A DNA stretch of 64,000 bases from an uncultured Flavobacterium sp. (GCF_951805225.1 NZ_OX638201.1:3596001-3660000), one strand, 5' to 3'. Positions 1-7,874 are shown, counted from the first letter of the stretch. Made by a program: numbers and translations. Notes: a model not told the origin generated them from the sequence alone.

Positions 1-408
1 ATAACGGTTGTAGTCATATGTATAATAGGTTGCATCACATAAATAAGGATTTTTATATTTATGTAAATAAGGATCAAAATTAATCACGTTTACATCTAAT
101 GGAGAAGGAATAGAACTAGAAGAACCACCAGAACTATAAAAGAATTTATCGGCTAATTCAATTAAAAATTCATTAAAATTATCAGCGTAAATTTCAGGCT
201 CGCATAATGATTTGCTGATTTCTAAGTAACTTAAAACAAAAGGATTTTCCCCGTTTTCATTCTGAATTATAAAGAAATCTTTTTGGGATCGATCTTTAAT
301 AATATTTGAGGCAGGATTTAATGAAGCTAATAACGTATTATCCGCTATTTTGTAAACTCTAACACTTCCCTGATCGTCTTTTATAAATTTTAAAATATTT
401 ATACTCAT
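1..408 (-). CDS. Second receptor-binding-type protein, N-terminal part (runs off the left edge)
   Basis: The reading frame starts at ATG 408 on the minus strand and stays open to the window edge, giving 136 residues. The first ~85 residues are clearly paralogous to the product of 2802-3080: both share the plan FIKD..G.V.VYK, a central NPFVL.Y block and a C-terminal NFNxFLIEL block. A Ser/Gly-rich linker (SSGGSSSS) follows and then new sequence. I infer a common virion-anchor head domain carrying different distal parts, as in fibre or spike proteins. The gene lies 20 bp downstream of the neighbouring fibre gene, in the same operon. Its function is inferred only from this paralogy and position. 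Confidence 0.6.
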   Translation of the reverse strand, partial: MSINILKFIKDDQGSVRVYKIADNTLLASLNPASNIIKDRSQKDFFIIQNENGENPFVLSYLEISKSLCEPEIYADNFNEFLIELADKFFYSSGGSSSSIPSPLDVNVINFDPYLHKYKNPYLCDATYYTYDYNRY

Positions 409-427
409 TTTCTTTTTTTTAAATTAA

Positions 428-2734
428 TTACCAAGTGGCTAAAGCACATCTTACCCATGTATTAGTTGCAGTACAGATATAAATAAAAGTTGCCGTGATT
501 CTGATTTCGCCCAGTACCCCTGTGGCTGTTCCGCTTGCAGGAGCAGTATTCAAGGCGCTTATCTTAATTACTCCTGTAAATGTTGGATCAGCTACAGGCG
601 CTTTAAGATTATTGGCTGTGGTAACAAATGCCGTTGTCGCCAAAGCCGTTGTGCTGTTCCCTGCTGTTTGTGTAACGCCAATTGTTCCCGTTGGTAATGT
701 TGGCGCTCCTGTGAAAACTGGAGAAGCTAAAGGCGCTTTTAAAGCATCGTTACCGTTTAATTTATTTACAGCCTGCAAAACCGTATCGGTTGGTGCAACA
801 ACGCCCGCACCTGAAACATAGCCTGTCAGTAATTTCGAGGTAACAACTGAACTGGCGAGTGAAGTCGTATTTCCGACACTGGTAACATCACCTGTTAAGT
901 TAGCGTTTGTAGTTACCGTTCCCGCATTTCCAGTAATCCCAATTCCCCACGTTCCTGAAGCTCCCGCACCTGTTTTTGTCGGGGCATTGTTTGCGATTTC
1001 CGTACTAACAAATGCAGTTGTAGCCAAAGCCGTTGTATTATTTCCTGCTATTTGGGTAACGCCAATTGTTCCAGTTGGCAATGTTGGCGATCCTGTGAAA
1101 ACTGGAGAAGCCAAAGGCGCTTTTAAAGCATCGTTACCATTTAATTTATTTACAGCCTGCAAAATCGTATCAGTTGATGCAACAACACCCGCACCTGAAA
1201 CATAGCCTGTCAGTAATTTAGATGTAACAACCGAACTGGCGAGTGAAGTCGTATTTCCAACACTGGTAATATCACCCGCTAAGTTAGCGTTTGTAGTTAC
1301 CGTTCCCGAATTTCCTGTGATTCCGATCGCCCAAGTTCCTGACGCTCCCGAACCTGTTTTACTTGGTGCGTTATTTGCGATTTCCGTACTAACAAATGCA
1401 GTTGTAGCCAAAGCCGTTGTGTTATTTCCTGCTGTTTGTGTAACGCCAATTGTTCCAGTTGGCAATGTTGGCGATCCTGTGAAAGCGGGAGAAGCCAAAG
1501 GAGCTTTTAAAGCATCGTTACCGTTTAATTTATTTACAGCCTGTAAAATCGTATCGGTTGATGCAACTGCGCCCGCACCTGAAACATAGCCTGTCAGTAA
1601 TTTAGATGTAACAACCGAACTGGCGAGTGAAGTCGTATTTCCGACACTGGTAACATCACCCGTTAAGTTAGCGTTTGTAGTTACCGTTCCCGAATTTCCT
1701 GTGATTCCGATCGCCCAAGTTCCTGACGCTCCCGAACCTGTTTTACTTGGTGCGTCGTTGGCTATTTCAGCATTAACAAATGCAGTTGTAGCCAAAGCCG
1801 TTGTGTTATTTCCAGTTGCTTGGGTAATGCCTGTTGTTCCCGTTGGCAATGTTGGTGATCCTGTGAAAGCGGGAGAAGCTAAAGGCGCTTTTAAGGCATC
1901 GTTACCGTTTAATTTATTTACAGCCTGCAAAATCGTATCGGTTGGTGCAACAACGCCCGCACCTGAGACATAACCCGTCAATAATTTCGAAGTAACAACC
2001 GAACTGGCGAGTGAAGTGGTATTGCCAACACTGGTAATATCACCCGTTAAGTTAGCGTTTGTAGTTACCGTTCCCGAATTTCCTGTGATTCCGATCGCCC
2101 AAGTTCCTGACGCTCCCGAACCTGTTTTACTTGGTGCGTTATTTGCGATTTCCGTACTAACAAATGCAGTTGTAGCCAAAGCCGTTGTGTTATTTCCTGC
2201 TGTTTGTGTAACGCCAATTGTTCCCGTTGGCAATGTTGGCGATCCTGTGAAAGCGGGAGAAGCTAAAGGCGCTTTCAAAGCATTATTGCCGTTTAACTTA
2301 TTTATCGCCACTAAAATGGTATCGCTTGGTATTATTGTACCCGCACTTGAAAGATAACCTGTCAATAATTTTGCGGTAACATTAGCACTGGGTAATGAAA
2401 CAACATTGCCAATACTGCTAACATCTCCTGTTAAGTTAGCATTTGTAGTTACTGTTTCTGCATTTCCAGTAATACTAATTGGTAAAGTTCCCGATAAATC
2501 ATTTTGTCTAAGGAAAGGATTAACCGACAAATTACTATAATCGTTTAAATCACTTTTTAAAATAATTTCATGGATTGCATTAGCAATTGCGTTTCTGTCT
2601 GAAATCCACTTTGTACCATCCCAAGAGTACCATCCTTCGGGATAAAATGTACCGCCTAAAGAACTTGGCAACCAAGAAGTACCTTGCGATTGTCTAACAT
2701 AGGATATGTCACCTACATTTTCACCTAAGATCAA
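428..2734 (-). CDS. Repetitive fibre/receptor-binding protein, distal part
   Basis: The 768-residue frame has a non-repetitive start with a Trp-rich stretch (GWYSWDGTKW, residues ~34-43). Four complete 128-residue tandem units follow (residues ~153-664), then a partial unit and a C-terminal cap ending TATNTWVRCALATW. Units are rich in Gly, Thr, Ser, Ala and Asn, and each carries an ASPxFTG motif of the kind seen in phage tail-fibre and adhesin repeats. There is no ATG at the 5' end: the nominal start is TTG. The frame is continuous with the gene at 2802-3080 if one T of a ten-T run is removed, so this is probably the distal part of one ~880-residue protein. It probably contacts the host surface. 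Confidence 0.72.
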   Translation of the reverse strand: MILGENVGDISYVRQSQGTSWLPSSLGGTFYPEGWYSWDGTKWISDRNAIANAIHEIILKSDLNDYSNLSVNPFLRQNDLSGTLPISITGNAETVTTNANLTGDVSSIGNVVSLPSANVTAKLLTGYLSSAGTIIPSDTILVAINKLNGNNALKAPLASPAFTGSPTLPTGTIGVTQTAGNNTTALATTAFVSTEIANNAPSKTGSGASGTWAIGITGNSGTVTTNANLTGDITSVGNTTSLASSVVTSKLLTGYVSGAGVVAPTDTILQAVNKLNGNDALKAPLASPAFTGSPTLPTGTTGITQATGNNTTALATTAFVNAEIANDAPSKTGSGASGTWAIGITGNSGTVTTNANLTGDVTSVGNTTSLASSVVTSKLLTGYVSGAGAVASTDTILQAVNKLNGNDALKAPLASPAFTGSPTLPTGTIGVTQTAGNNTTALATTAFVSTEIANNAPSKTGSGASGTWAIGITGNSGTVTTNANLAGDITSVGNTTSLASSVVTSKLLTGYVSGAGVVASTDTILQAVNKLNGNDALKAPLASPVFTGSPTLPTGTIGVTQIAGNNTTALATTAFVSTEIANNAPTKTGAGASGTWGIGITGNAGTVTTNANLTGDVTSVGNTTSLASSVVTSKLLTGYVSGAGVVAPTDTVLQAVNKLNGNDALKAPLASPVFTGAPTLPTGTIGVTQTAGNSTTALATTAFVTTANNLKAPVADPTFTGVIKISALNTAPASGTATGVLGEIRITATFIYICTATNTWVRCALATW
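743..2278 (-). repeat. Four tandem 384-bp coding repeats in the fibre gene
   Basis: The repeat period is 384 bp (128 codons). Each unit runs from an LKAPLASP block through TTALATTAFV, SGTWxIGITGN, TTNANL.GD and VNKLNGNDA. The nucleotide copies are very similar, so unequal recombination could change the number of units and the fibre length. A half unit precedes the array and another ends it. Confidence 0.9.
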
Positions 2735-2801
2735 TTCAGAGAATGTTTCAACTTTTTGAAAGATAGGAACGCCCTGAAAACTTTGTTCGTTCTCGTTTAT
2801 T

Positions 2802-3080
2802 TCAAAAAAAAAAGTTTCTTGATAGCTCTATCAAAAAATCATTAAAATTTGTTGCGACAATGGGAGGTTCACACAATAAGCAATCAACCTCTTTGTACTT
2901 TAAAACAAAAGGATTTCTGCCAAAAGAAGCGTCTGACTGAATCTTAAACGTTTCTTTATTGGATGGGTCTTTTACCACATTTTGAGCAGGGTTTATTGAC
3001 CACAAAAGGGAATTGTCTTGAGTTTTATACACCAAGACATTTCCCTTTTCATCCTTTATAAATTTTACTATTGCAGACAT
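2802..3080 (-). CDS. N-terminal anchor domain of the split fibre protein
   Basis: The 92-residue frame starts at ATG 3080 and terminates inside a run of ten Ts (minus strand). It matches the N-terminal domain of the gene at 1-408: FIKDEKGNVLVYK, NPFVLKYKEVD, NFNDFLIELS. Reading nine Ts instead of ten carries the frame without a stop into the 768-residue fibre ORF (residues after the run would read EINENEQSFQGV). This gene is therefore either an on/off-switchable fibre, a slippage-expressed fusion, or a stand-alone head domain. It follows the basic-protein gene by one base. Confidence 0.65.
   Translation of the reverse strand: MSAIVKFIKDEKGNVLVYKTQDNSLLWSINPAQNVVKDPSNKETFKIQSDASFGRNPFVLKYKEVDCLLCEPPIVATNFNDFLIELSRNFFF
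2804..2813 (-). other. Ten-base homopolymer that breaks the fibre reading frame
   Basis: The minus strand reads ten Ts and then GAAATAAACG. With ten Ts the frame ends TTT-TTT-TTT-TGA; with nine it continues into the long fibre frame. Such tracts can change length during replication, permit transcriptional slippage, or reflect a base-calling error. All three readings remain possible. Confidence 0.85.
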
Positions 3081-3323
3081 TTATCTTTTATTAGTTTTTC
3101 TAACTATCTTTTTCTTTGCTACTGGTTTCTTTTTCGCAATTGGTTTCGGGGTTACTTTTACAATTTTTCCTCCTGCTATGTACTTGTATCCTTTTTTGAG
3201 TGTTCCATCTGTTTTTAATCCTGTGGCTTTAACAACACCGCTACATACTTTCTTTAAGCCTCTAACGCTTGGCTTTTTTGCGGTTGTTCTTTTAGTTGTC
3301 GTTTTTCTTCTTGTCGTTTTCAT
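3081..3323 (-). CDS. Very basic small protein, probable virion DNA-binding protein
   Basis: This is 80 residues, with roughly 40% Lys+Arg and almost no acidic residues. It starts TTRRKTTTKRTTAKK and ends in Lys/Pro/Val repeats (KPIAKKKPVAKKKIV), like histone H1 tails or viral DNA-condensing proteins. The middle (residues ~20-60) is less charged and could be a small fold. It sits between the ATPase and the receptor-binding genes. I infer genome packaging or condensation. Homology to a named family is not recognised. Confidence 0.55.
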   Translation of the reverse strand: MKTTRRKTTTKRTTAKKPSVRGLKKVCSGVVKATGLKTDGTLKKGYKYIAGGKIVKVTPKPIAKKKPVAKKKIVRKTNKR

Positions 3324-3360
3324 GTCTCTGATTGTTTTAGTTGATGATTGTTTTTGAATT

Positions 3361-3420
3361 GTAGATTTTTTAATGAAATTAACCTGGAGAAATGAGCATC
3401 CGGAGAAAGAAAAAATCTAC
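3361..3420. repeat. 60-bp GTAGA...TCTAC element, copy A
   Basis: Exactly 60 bases, framed by GTAGATTTTTT and AAAAAATCTAC. The interior contains CCTGGA on the plus strand, whereas copies B and C carry CCTGGA on the minus strand, so copy A is inverted relative to them. It begins 11 bp after the ATPase stop and ends 37 bp before the next start. Confidence 0.75.
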
Positions 3421-3431
3421 TTTTTATTTTA

Positions 3432-4553
3432 TTAATTTACCGTAAACGATAATTTTTTCTTTGTTTTTGATTCTGTGCGATTCTCAGCCTGAACAGGCAC
3501 AAGTTTTTTATTGAAAATATTAAACTTTAAGGTGTCAAGGGGTTTGTTTTGGTAACGGTTTTTGTCAGCAAAAATGTAATTCTCTCTATAGTCTGATTTC
3601 TTTTCTGTAAATAAAACAACATCTGCATCAAATTGACTTTTTGAACCGCCACGCATTTTGCCGTCTGTTGTTTGCTGAAAAATGACAATGAATAACTTTC
3701 CGTTGTATTTTTTTCTTAAATCCTTATCGACTTCAAAACCCTTTTGCATTTCCTGCATTTTAGAGAAACTATCAATAATTATCACATCATTGGAAACTAT
3801 AAGTTTATTCAGATCAGCAACACTTTTGATCTCTGGGGCTTCGATGTTTTGCAAAGCTTTTGCGTTTAAATATTCTTCCGCTTTATCGTAATAGACAACA
3901 CTTTCGGGATGCTCTTCAATACTGGCATGACCTACTTTATAATTTTGTGCAAAGGCATTCATAAACTGAAAACACATTCTAGTTTTCATTGAACCCTGAC
4001 CGCCTGTGAGAGAAATAACAATACTCTCTTTTTCCTTTTTCTCTATCTGCCCTAAAAATTCCGAAATCGCTTTTTCCTGAATTTTAAAATAAGCTACGTT
4101 TGTTGGCTTGTTAGCCATTTTGTAGGCTAATGAGTTTTTATTAAGATTTGGATTTGCAACGGCTTTTTTCTCCTTTGCAACAGGCTTTGCAACAGTTTTT
4201 AAAACTGTACTCTTTTTTATCACGGGTTTTCTAACAGCTTTAACCAAGTTCGTTTTTTTTATGATTTTCGTCCTTTTCTTGTTTGTGTTTGTATGAACCT
4301 CGTACCTATTTGTATCCGGCTTTTTACGAGGTGTTTCCTTAGTGGTTTTCTTAACTCCATTTAAGCCAAAAGGCTCAACAAGATTGTTTATTTCAATCAA
4401 AAAAGTATCATTCTTAAATGTCTGAAGTACGTTCCTTACTCTTTTTGATATGATCGTATTTTTTTCCTTTTCAGCCTTAAGGAGTAAATCTTCTAAGGTT
4501 TTGCGAGAAACGATCAAACCGTTTAAACTATTAAATTCTTGGGCTAAGGTCAT
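3432..4553 (-). CDS. RecA/RadA-like P-loop ATPase of the element
   Basis: 373 residues. Residues 1-70 form a helical region and 70-150 a Lys-rich linker with KKP/AKP motifs. A P-loop domain starts near 175. The Walker A position reads GGQGSMKT (~184-191), with Met in place of the usual second Gly. Walker B is VIIIDS (~257-262). A RecA/RadA-like block (FQQTTDGKMRGGSKSQFDAD, ~292-311) follows. This fits the RecA/DnaB/KaiC ATPase group more than the FtsK/HerA packaging ATPases of known membrane-containing phages. Given its late-module position it could drive genome packaging or act in recombination. The function is inferred. Confidence 0.6.
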   Translation of the reverse strand: MTLAQEFNSLNGLIVSRKTLEDLLLKAEKEKNTIISKRVRNVLQTFKNDTFLIEINNLVEPFGLNGVKKTTKETPRKKPDTNRYEVHTNTNKKRTKIIKKTNLVKAVRKPVIKKSTVLKTVAKPVAKEKKAVANPNLNKNSLAYKMANKPTNVAYFKIQEKAISEFLGQIEKKEKESIVISLTGGQGSMKTRMCFQFMNAFAQNYKVGHASIEEHPESVVYYDKAEEYLNAKALQNIEAPEIKSVADLNKLIVSNDVIIIDSFSKMQEMQKGFEVDKDLRKKYNGKLFIVIFQQTTDGKMRGGSKSQFDADVVLFTEKKSDYRENYIFADKNRYQNKPLDTLKFNIFNKKLVPVQAENRTESKTKKKLSFTVN

Positions 4554-4557
4554 GGAA

Positions 4558-5034
4558 TTAAATTTTATGTTCAGTACCTAAAATGCTTACAACGCTTTCA
4601 ATTCTGATGTCTTTTAAATTAAAACTGCTTTGAATTGCCGATATAATTGTACTGGCAACTGTTTTGAGTTCTAACTGAATTGGAATATCGAAAAGTGTTG
4701 TGCTTCCGTTAGCAGGAATTGTTATAGCATCCGTGTTTACCGTTGCAGTACCTAAAAGAATATTGTTTTTATCGTAAAATATAATTCTCTTGAGTTTAAC
4801 AGCCACAATCTTTGCCGAGAAAACCTCGGCTGTTGGATTGACTAATTTGATATCCAAATTGAACGAAACAAACGGAGATCCTTCATTCCATTTGATATTG
4901 AATTTTTTTATCGAAGTCGGAAAAATTTTGACAAATTGAAATCTTTCAATGATCTTCTGTACTTTGTATTCAATAAAAAAATAACCTGCAATTGCAACTA
5001 TTCCCGCTCCGATAATTATTTTTTTAACGCTCAT
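4558..5034 (-). CDS. Membrane-anchored LEA/WHy-like beta protein
   Basis: 158 residues with a hydrophobic segment at residues 5-22 (IIIGAGIVAIAGYFF). The rest is all-beta-looking and alternates polar and hydrophobic residues, with VNPTAE and ITIPANGSTTLFDIPI. This resembles the LEA14/WHy fold found in small membrane-anchored bacterial and phage proteins. It lies between the ATPase and the lysis genes, 4 bp from the former and 11 bp from the latter. Probably a virion membrane protein or a periplasm-spanning factor. Fold assignment is by pattern only. Confidence 0.45.
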   Translation of the reverse strand: MSVKKIIIGAGIVAIAGYFFIEYKVQKIIERFQFVKIFPTSIKKFNIKWNEGSPFVSFNLDIKLVNPTAEVFSAKIVAVKLKRIIFYDKNNILLGTATVNTDAITIPANGSTTLFDIPIQLELKTVASTIISAIQSSFNLKDIRIESVVSILGTEHKI

Positions 5035-5045
5035 TTTCTAATTTT

Positions 5046-5600
5046 TTAAATGAAAATTCTACCAATTCTCCAACCCAAAAACAGGATTGCTAAACCTCCG
5101 ATAAAAGCAAATATTTTAACCCATGCAGGGATGTACTTTTCCCGTATAACAATTGGCTCTACTTCCTTTTCTTTTTCCTTTTCTACTTTGTTTACAGAGG
5201 TGATTTGCGATTTAGTCTCAGCTTGTTTAAGAAGCACTACAATTTGTTTTAGGGCTTCATCGTACCGAACACTCGCTTCGTTGCTTCCTGATTTTTTATA
5301 ACTGTTGAGTTGCCTTAAAACCTGATCGAGTGTTGCCTGAGTAATGCTGTCACATTCAGGCTTTGCTGTTTTGACTTTTCCCACTTTTACAATAAGGCTG
5401 TCTAAAATTGCCTGATTTATTTCAGTAGTTTTTACACTGTCAGTTTTATGTTCTACACTACGCTCGATGGTATGCACCGGATCAGGTTTTTTTGAACTAC
5501 AGCCAGAAAGCACAAACACCAGTGACCAAGAAAGTAAGAGTATGAACGGGATTCTTAAAAACCCTTTAAATGGGTCTTGATGATATAGATTTGTTTTCAT
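5046..5600 (-). CDS. Candidate unimolecular spanin (lipoprotein with C-terminal TM)
   Basis: 184 residues. An N-terminal signal ends in a lipobox (FVLSGCSSK, Cys ~34). A Glu/Lys-rich coiled-coil-prone middle follows (~40-155), then one C-terminal transmembrane segment (residues ~160-180, IFAFIGGLAILFLGW). An outer-membrane lipid anchor plus an inner-membrane TM in one chain is the defining plan of u-spanins such as T1 gp11. Its position directly after endolysin and holin, overlapping the holin stop by one base, supports this. Family homology could not be tested. Confidence 0.62.
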   Translation of the reverse strand: MKTNLYHQDPFKGFLRIPFILLLSWSLVFVLSGCSSKKPDPVHTIERSVEHKTDSVKTTEINQAILDSLIVKVGKVKTAKPECDSITQATLDQVLRQLNSYKKSGSNEASVRYDEALKQIVVLLKQAETKSQITSVNKVEKEKEKEVEPIVIREKYIPAWVKIFAFIGGLAILFLGWRIGRIFI

Positions 5601-5935
5601 TATTTTAGTTTTGTTTTGATTAAAATTTTTAGTCCGTTGAAAAAACTGCTTATTAATTGCTCGACTTCACTATGGATTAAAGTACTAAGCGAACCGCCCC
5701 ACGCACAAAGTACGAAAGTCAAAAATTTGCTAAGATTCAAAAACTCACTTGTGATAACATAAACCGAAATAGCAACAAAAACACTAACAATCCCCTCGGC
5801 TAAAATGTAACTAAGTGTTGCCTTTTTTCCTTTTTGTGTGGCATTGTAGATTTTGGTAAATATCCCCATTAGGATAACTATCCCCAGTAAAATATAATCT
5901 CTCCAAATTTTCAACTCAAATAATAGTTCTCTCAT
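5600..5935 (-). CDS. Holin-like membrane protein
   Basis: 111 residues with three hydrophobic segments: ~13-28 (YILLGIVILMGIF), ~42-63 (YILAEGIVSVFVAISVYVI) and a weaker one at ~70-86. Both ends are charged. Size, topology and position between a GH19 endolysin and a spanin candidate all fit a class I-like holin. It overlaps the endolysin gene by 4 bp (ATGA) and the spanin gene by 1 bp, so the three are probably translationally coupled. It would permeabilise the inner membrane at lysis time. Confidence 0.6.
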   Translation of the reverse strand: MRELLFELKIWRDYILLGIVILMGIFTKIYNATQKGKKATLSYILAEGIVSVFVAISVYVITSEFLNLSKFLTFVLCAWGGSLSTLIHSEVEQLISSFFNGLKILIKTKLK

Positions 5936-6627
5936 GTTTGTTTTGTGTTAAAAGGTGATAGCCAATTAAAAGCGTAAGTGCGGATACTGTTAAAATTAGG
6001 TAAGGGTTTCGCTTTTTTTTTTAATAACTCAATGGTGATGTTTTGAGCTTTGTAAAATTTAAACTTGCTTATTCTGTCGGCTAATCCGTTGGTTTTGCCG
6101 TTGATTTTCTGTGTGATCTTGGTAATTAAATTGGCATCTGCCAAAGAATTAAGGTCTTTATAAACAGAAAAAAACCAAGCTGCACAATCAATGGCAATAC
6201 CGACCTGCAAAAGCAGATCAGGATTAGTAACCACATCATATCCCGAGTACTTTTTGTAGGCTTCGTAATTGGCTCTTCCTGTAAGCTGAATCAAACCACG
6301 CCCTCTAAATCTCCAACCGTCACCACTGGCAACATTTCCGTTACCGTTTGAATTGGCATACCCAATATTGGCGATCATTATTTGATTGGCGGGATGCGAA
6401 GCTGTACGACCGTAAAGATTTCTTTGTACAGCAGTCATACGGCTATTAAAAGGGCTTGTACCAGCGAGTCCTTCAGGTGTGTAATTCAGGTTTTCTACAA
6501 GCCTTGTAAAATTCCCCGATTCGTGGGAAAGTTGTGCTAAATAATGCGCAATTCTCAGCGGATTATTGATGTTATATTTTAAAAATGCTTTTAAAAATAC
6601 ACTGCTATTATCTAAAATGAAACTCAT
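5932..6627 (-). CDS. GH19-family endolysin
   Basis: 231 residues of glycoside hydrolase family 19 (chitinase-like lysozyme) sequence. LAQLSHESGNFTRLVENLNY (~30-49) contains the expected catalytic Glu (E37) and a second acidic position nearby. It also has FRGRGLIQLTGRANY and the C-terminal INGKTNGLADR helix. No signal peptide is visible, so release should need the adjacent holin. The length matches single-domain phage GH19 endolysins. It should cleave peptidoglycan at host lysis. Its start overlaps the stop of the 33-residue gene upstream. Confidence 0.88.
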   Translation of the reverse strand: MSFILDNSSVFLKAFLKYNINNPLRIAHYLAQLSHESGNFTRLVENLNYTPEGLAGTSPFNSRMTAVQRNLYGRTASHPANQIMIANIGYANSNGNGNVASGDGWRFRGRGLIQLTGRANYEAYKKYSGYDVVTNPDLLLQVGIAIDCAAWFFSVYKDLNSLADANLITKITQKINGKTNGLADRISKFKFYKAQNITIELLKKKAKPLPNFNSIRTYAFNWLSPFNTKQT

Positions 6628-6728
6628 TATAATATCACTTTTTTAGGTTCAGATTTTGGCAATAACAGTACAATTGCCAGTACTGCTAGTGCGCTTATCA
6701 TTAAGGTTGATTGTGTGGTTGTTGGCAT
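6627..6728 (-). CDS. 33-residue single-TM peptide at the head of the lysis cassette
   Basis: ATG at 6728 opens a 33-codon frame: polar MPTTTQSTLM, hydrophobic ISALAVLAIVLLLP, then a basic KSEPKK tail. Its TAA overlaps the endolysin ATG (TAATG), the same coupling seen through the rest of the cassette. It is too short for usual gene callers. An antiholin, a pinholin-like peptide or a small virion membrane protein are all possible. Confidence 0.55.
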   Translation of the reverse strand: MPTTTQSTLMISALAVLAIVLLLPKSEPKKVIL

Positions 6729-6729
6729 T

Positions 6730-7359
6730 TTAATACGCTTTTACCGCATTTGCGTTTACGAAATAGTAAACATTATCACGTTTGATTAAATATTGCCCGC
6801 CTAATTTGGAAGCTACAAAAGTTCCGATGTGCTGACCATAATTAAGGGAGTTTTTAAAAAAGGGTTTTGTACCGTCATTGAAATAAACCCCGCTTGCGGT
6901 TCTCTTGGCATTAAAAAGACTAACCTTATCCGTGTTTGCCATTAATTTCTGACCGACTTTAGGAACAACAAGCGCCGTGGGAATAGCATTGATTACTTTG
7001 TTTACAACGGGTTTAGTAGTAATGTAACTGGCTAAACTAATCTTTACAACTCCTTTTTTACTTTGCAAAGCCTTTAAGGTGTTTGCTCCAAAATCTCCGT
7101 CGATTGCCACTCCTAAAAGCCTTTGCAATTCTCTTACTTCAAGACCTTTACTACCTTTTGACAACACTTTGTTTCTGTCTAAAGATGCGCCTGCTTGCGG
7201 GGTAGGATTATCTATAACATTTGGCGGTTCGGGAATATCATCTACGAGCAGATCATCCTCTTTTTCTTTTTTCTTTTTCTTCCAGTATAGAAACCCAATT
7301 GTTCCTATTGCTAATAATCCGCCTCCTATCAATAACTTATCTTCATTTTTCAATTTCAT
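6730..7359 (-). CDS. Membrane-anchored peptidoglycan-binding protein
   Basis: 209 residues. A transmembrane segment at ~9-26 (LLIGGGLLAIGTIGFLYW) is followed by a Lys/Glu linker. A PG_binding_1 domain lies near residues 65-95 (KGSKGLEVRELQRLLG...IDGDFGANTLKALQ). The C-terminal ~70 residues are a beta-rich SH3-like region. It probably anchors virion or lysis machinery to the cell wall, for example as part of a genome-delivery device. It is transcribed just before the 33-residue peptide. The 60-bp element copy B lies directly upstream. Confidence 0.7.
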   Translation of the reverse strand: MKLKNEDKLLIGGGLLAIGTIGFLYWKKKKKEKEDDLLVDDIPEPPNVIDNPTPQAGASLDRNKVLSKGSKGLEVRELQRLLGVAIDGDFGANTLKALQSKKGVVKISLASYITTKPVVNKVINAIPTALVVPKVGQKLMANTDKVSLFNAKRTASGVYFNDGTKPFFKNSLNYGQHIGTFVASKLGGQYLIKRDNVYYFVNANAVKAY

Positions 7360-7377
7360 ACTTTCCTGTTTTAAATT

Positions 7378-7437
7378 GTAGATTTTTTTTGCTCAGATCC
7401 GCAGCTGCAGTTTTTCCAGGCACGCAATAAAATCTAC
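7378..7437. repeat. 60-bp GTAGA...TCTAC element, copy B
   Basis: Exactly 60 bases from GTAGATTTTTTTT to TAAAATCTAC, with a GC-rich core (GATCCGCAGCTGCAG) and TCCAGG at element positions 38-43. It starts 18 bp before the PG-binding gene and ends 8 bp after the preceding stop. Confidence 0.75.
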
Positions 7438-7445
7438 ATTTGAGT

Positions 7446-7874
7446 TTATAAATAGAGCGGGAATTTTTTTCTAAGAAGGCTGTATTCCGAGTCGTTTAAT
7501 TCTTCTTTCAGCCAAGTTTTTAAAGGCAATTTTGTGCCACCGATGGTATTGTAACCTAAGATTCGATTGTAATTTTTTAGCCCGAATGCCTTATTAATAA
7601 GTCCAAATTGTGCCTGTGTTACTCCTGTGAGAGTTTCAAAAATTAAGGTTTCATCTGTACCATTGTAGCGATTCATGGCATCGTACAATAAAGCTACTTT
7701 TTGACTGGCAGAAAAGGCAGGAACTGTGTTAATGTCACCTTCATCGATATACTTTTTATTGCCACCTAAAACAGATTTTCCGTTTGAATTGGTTCTGGTC
7801 AAAAAATATACTCCCAAACCTAAAATAACCACTGAGGCGGTTACTATAACTATCTTTTTCTTTGTTGTCATCAT
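7446..7874 (-). CDS. Single-TM protein with a paralogous helical domain (1)
   Basis: 142 residues. The N-terminal TM spans ~8-25 (IVIVTASVVILGLGVYFL) and a helical domain covers ~50-142. The pattern ALLYDAM..Y.GTDE..IFETLTGVTQAQF..I...FG ... LKTWLKEEL....Y.LLR parallels the domain of the gene immediately upstream (7874-8353). The two probably arose by duplication. The helical repeat is annexin-like in look, but I do not assign a family. Likely a virion membrane protein. Confidence 0.5.
   Translation of the reverse strand: MMTTKKKIVIVTASVVILGLGVYFLTRTNSNGKSVLGGNKKYIDEGDINTVPAFSASQKVALLYDAMNRYNGTDETLIFETLTGVTQAQFGLINKAFGLKNYNRILGYNTIGGTKLPLKTWLKEELNDSEYSLLRKKFPLYL

Noticed and set aside
495..2357. 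A ladder of five plus-strand ORFs of 72-113 codons
   Set aside because: They are the antisense shadow of the repetitive fibre gene and share its 384-bp period; the sequence is unnatural (Val/Ala/Pro-rich) and has no context.
2735..2801. Diversity-generating retroelement linked to the fibre
   Set aside because: No reverse transcriptase and no template/variable repeat pair with adenine-specific changes is visible in the window.
3361..3420. Integron attC sites for the 60-bp elements
   Set aside because: The termini are GTAGA/TCTAC, not the RYYYAAC/GTTRRRY core sites, and no integron integrase is present.
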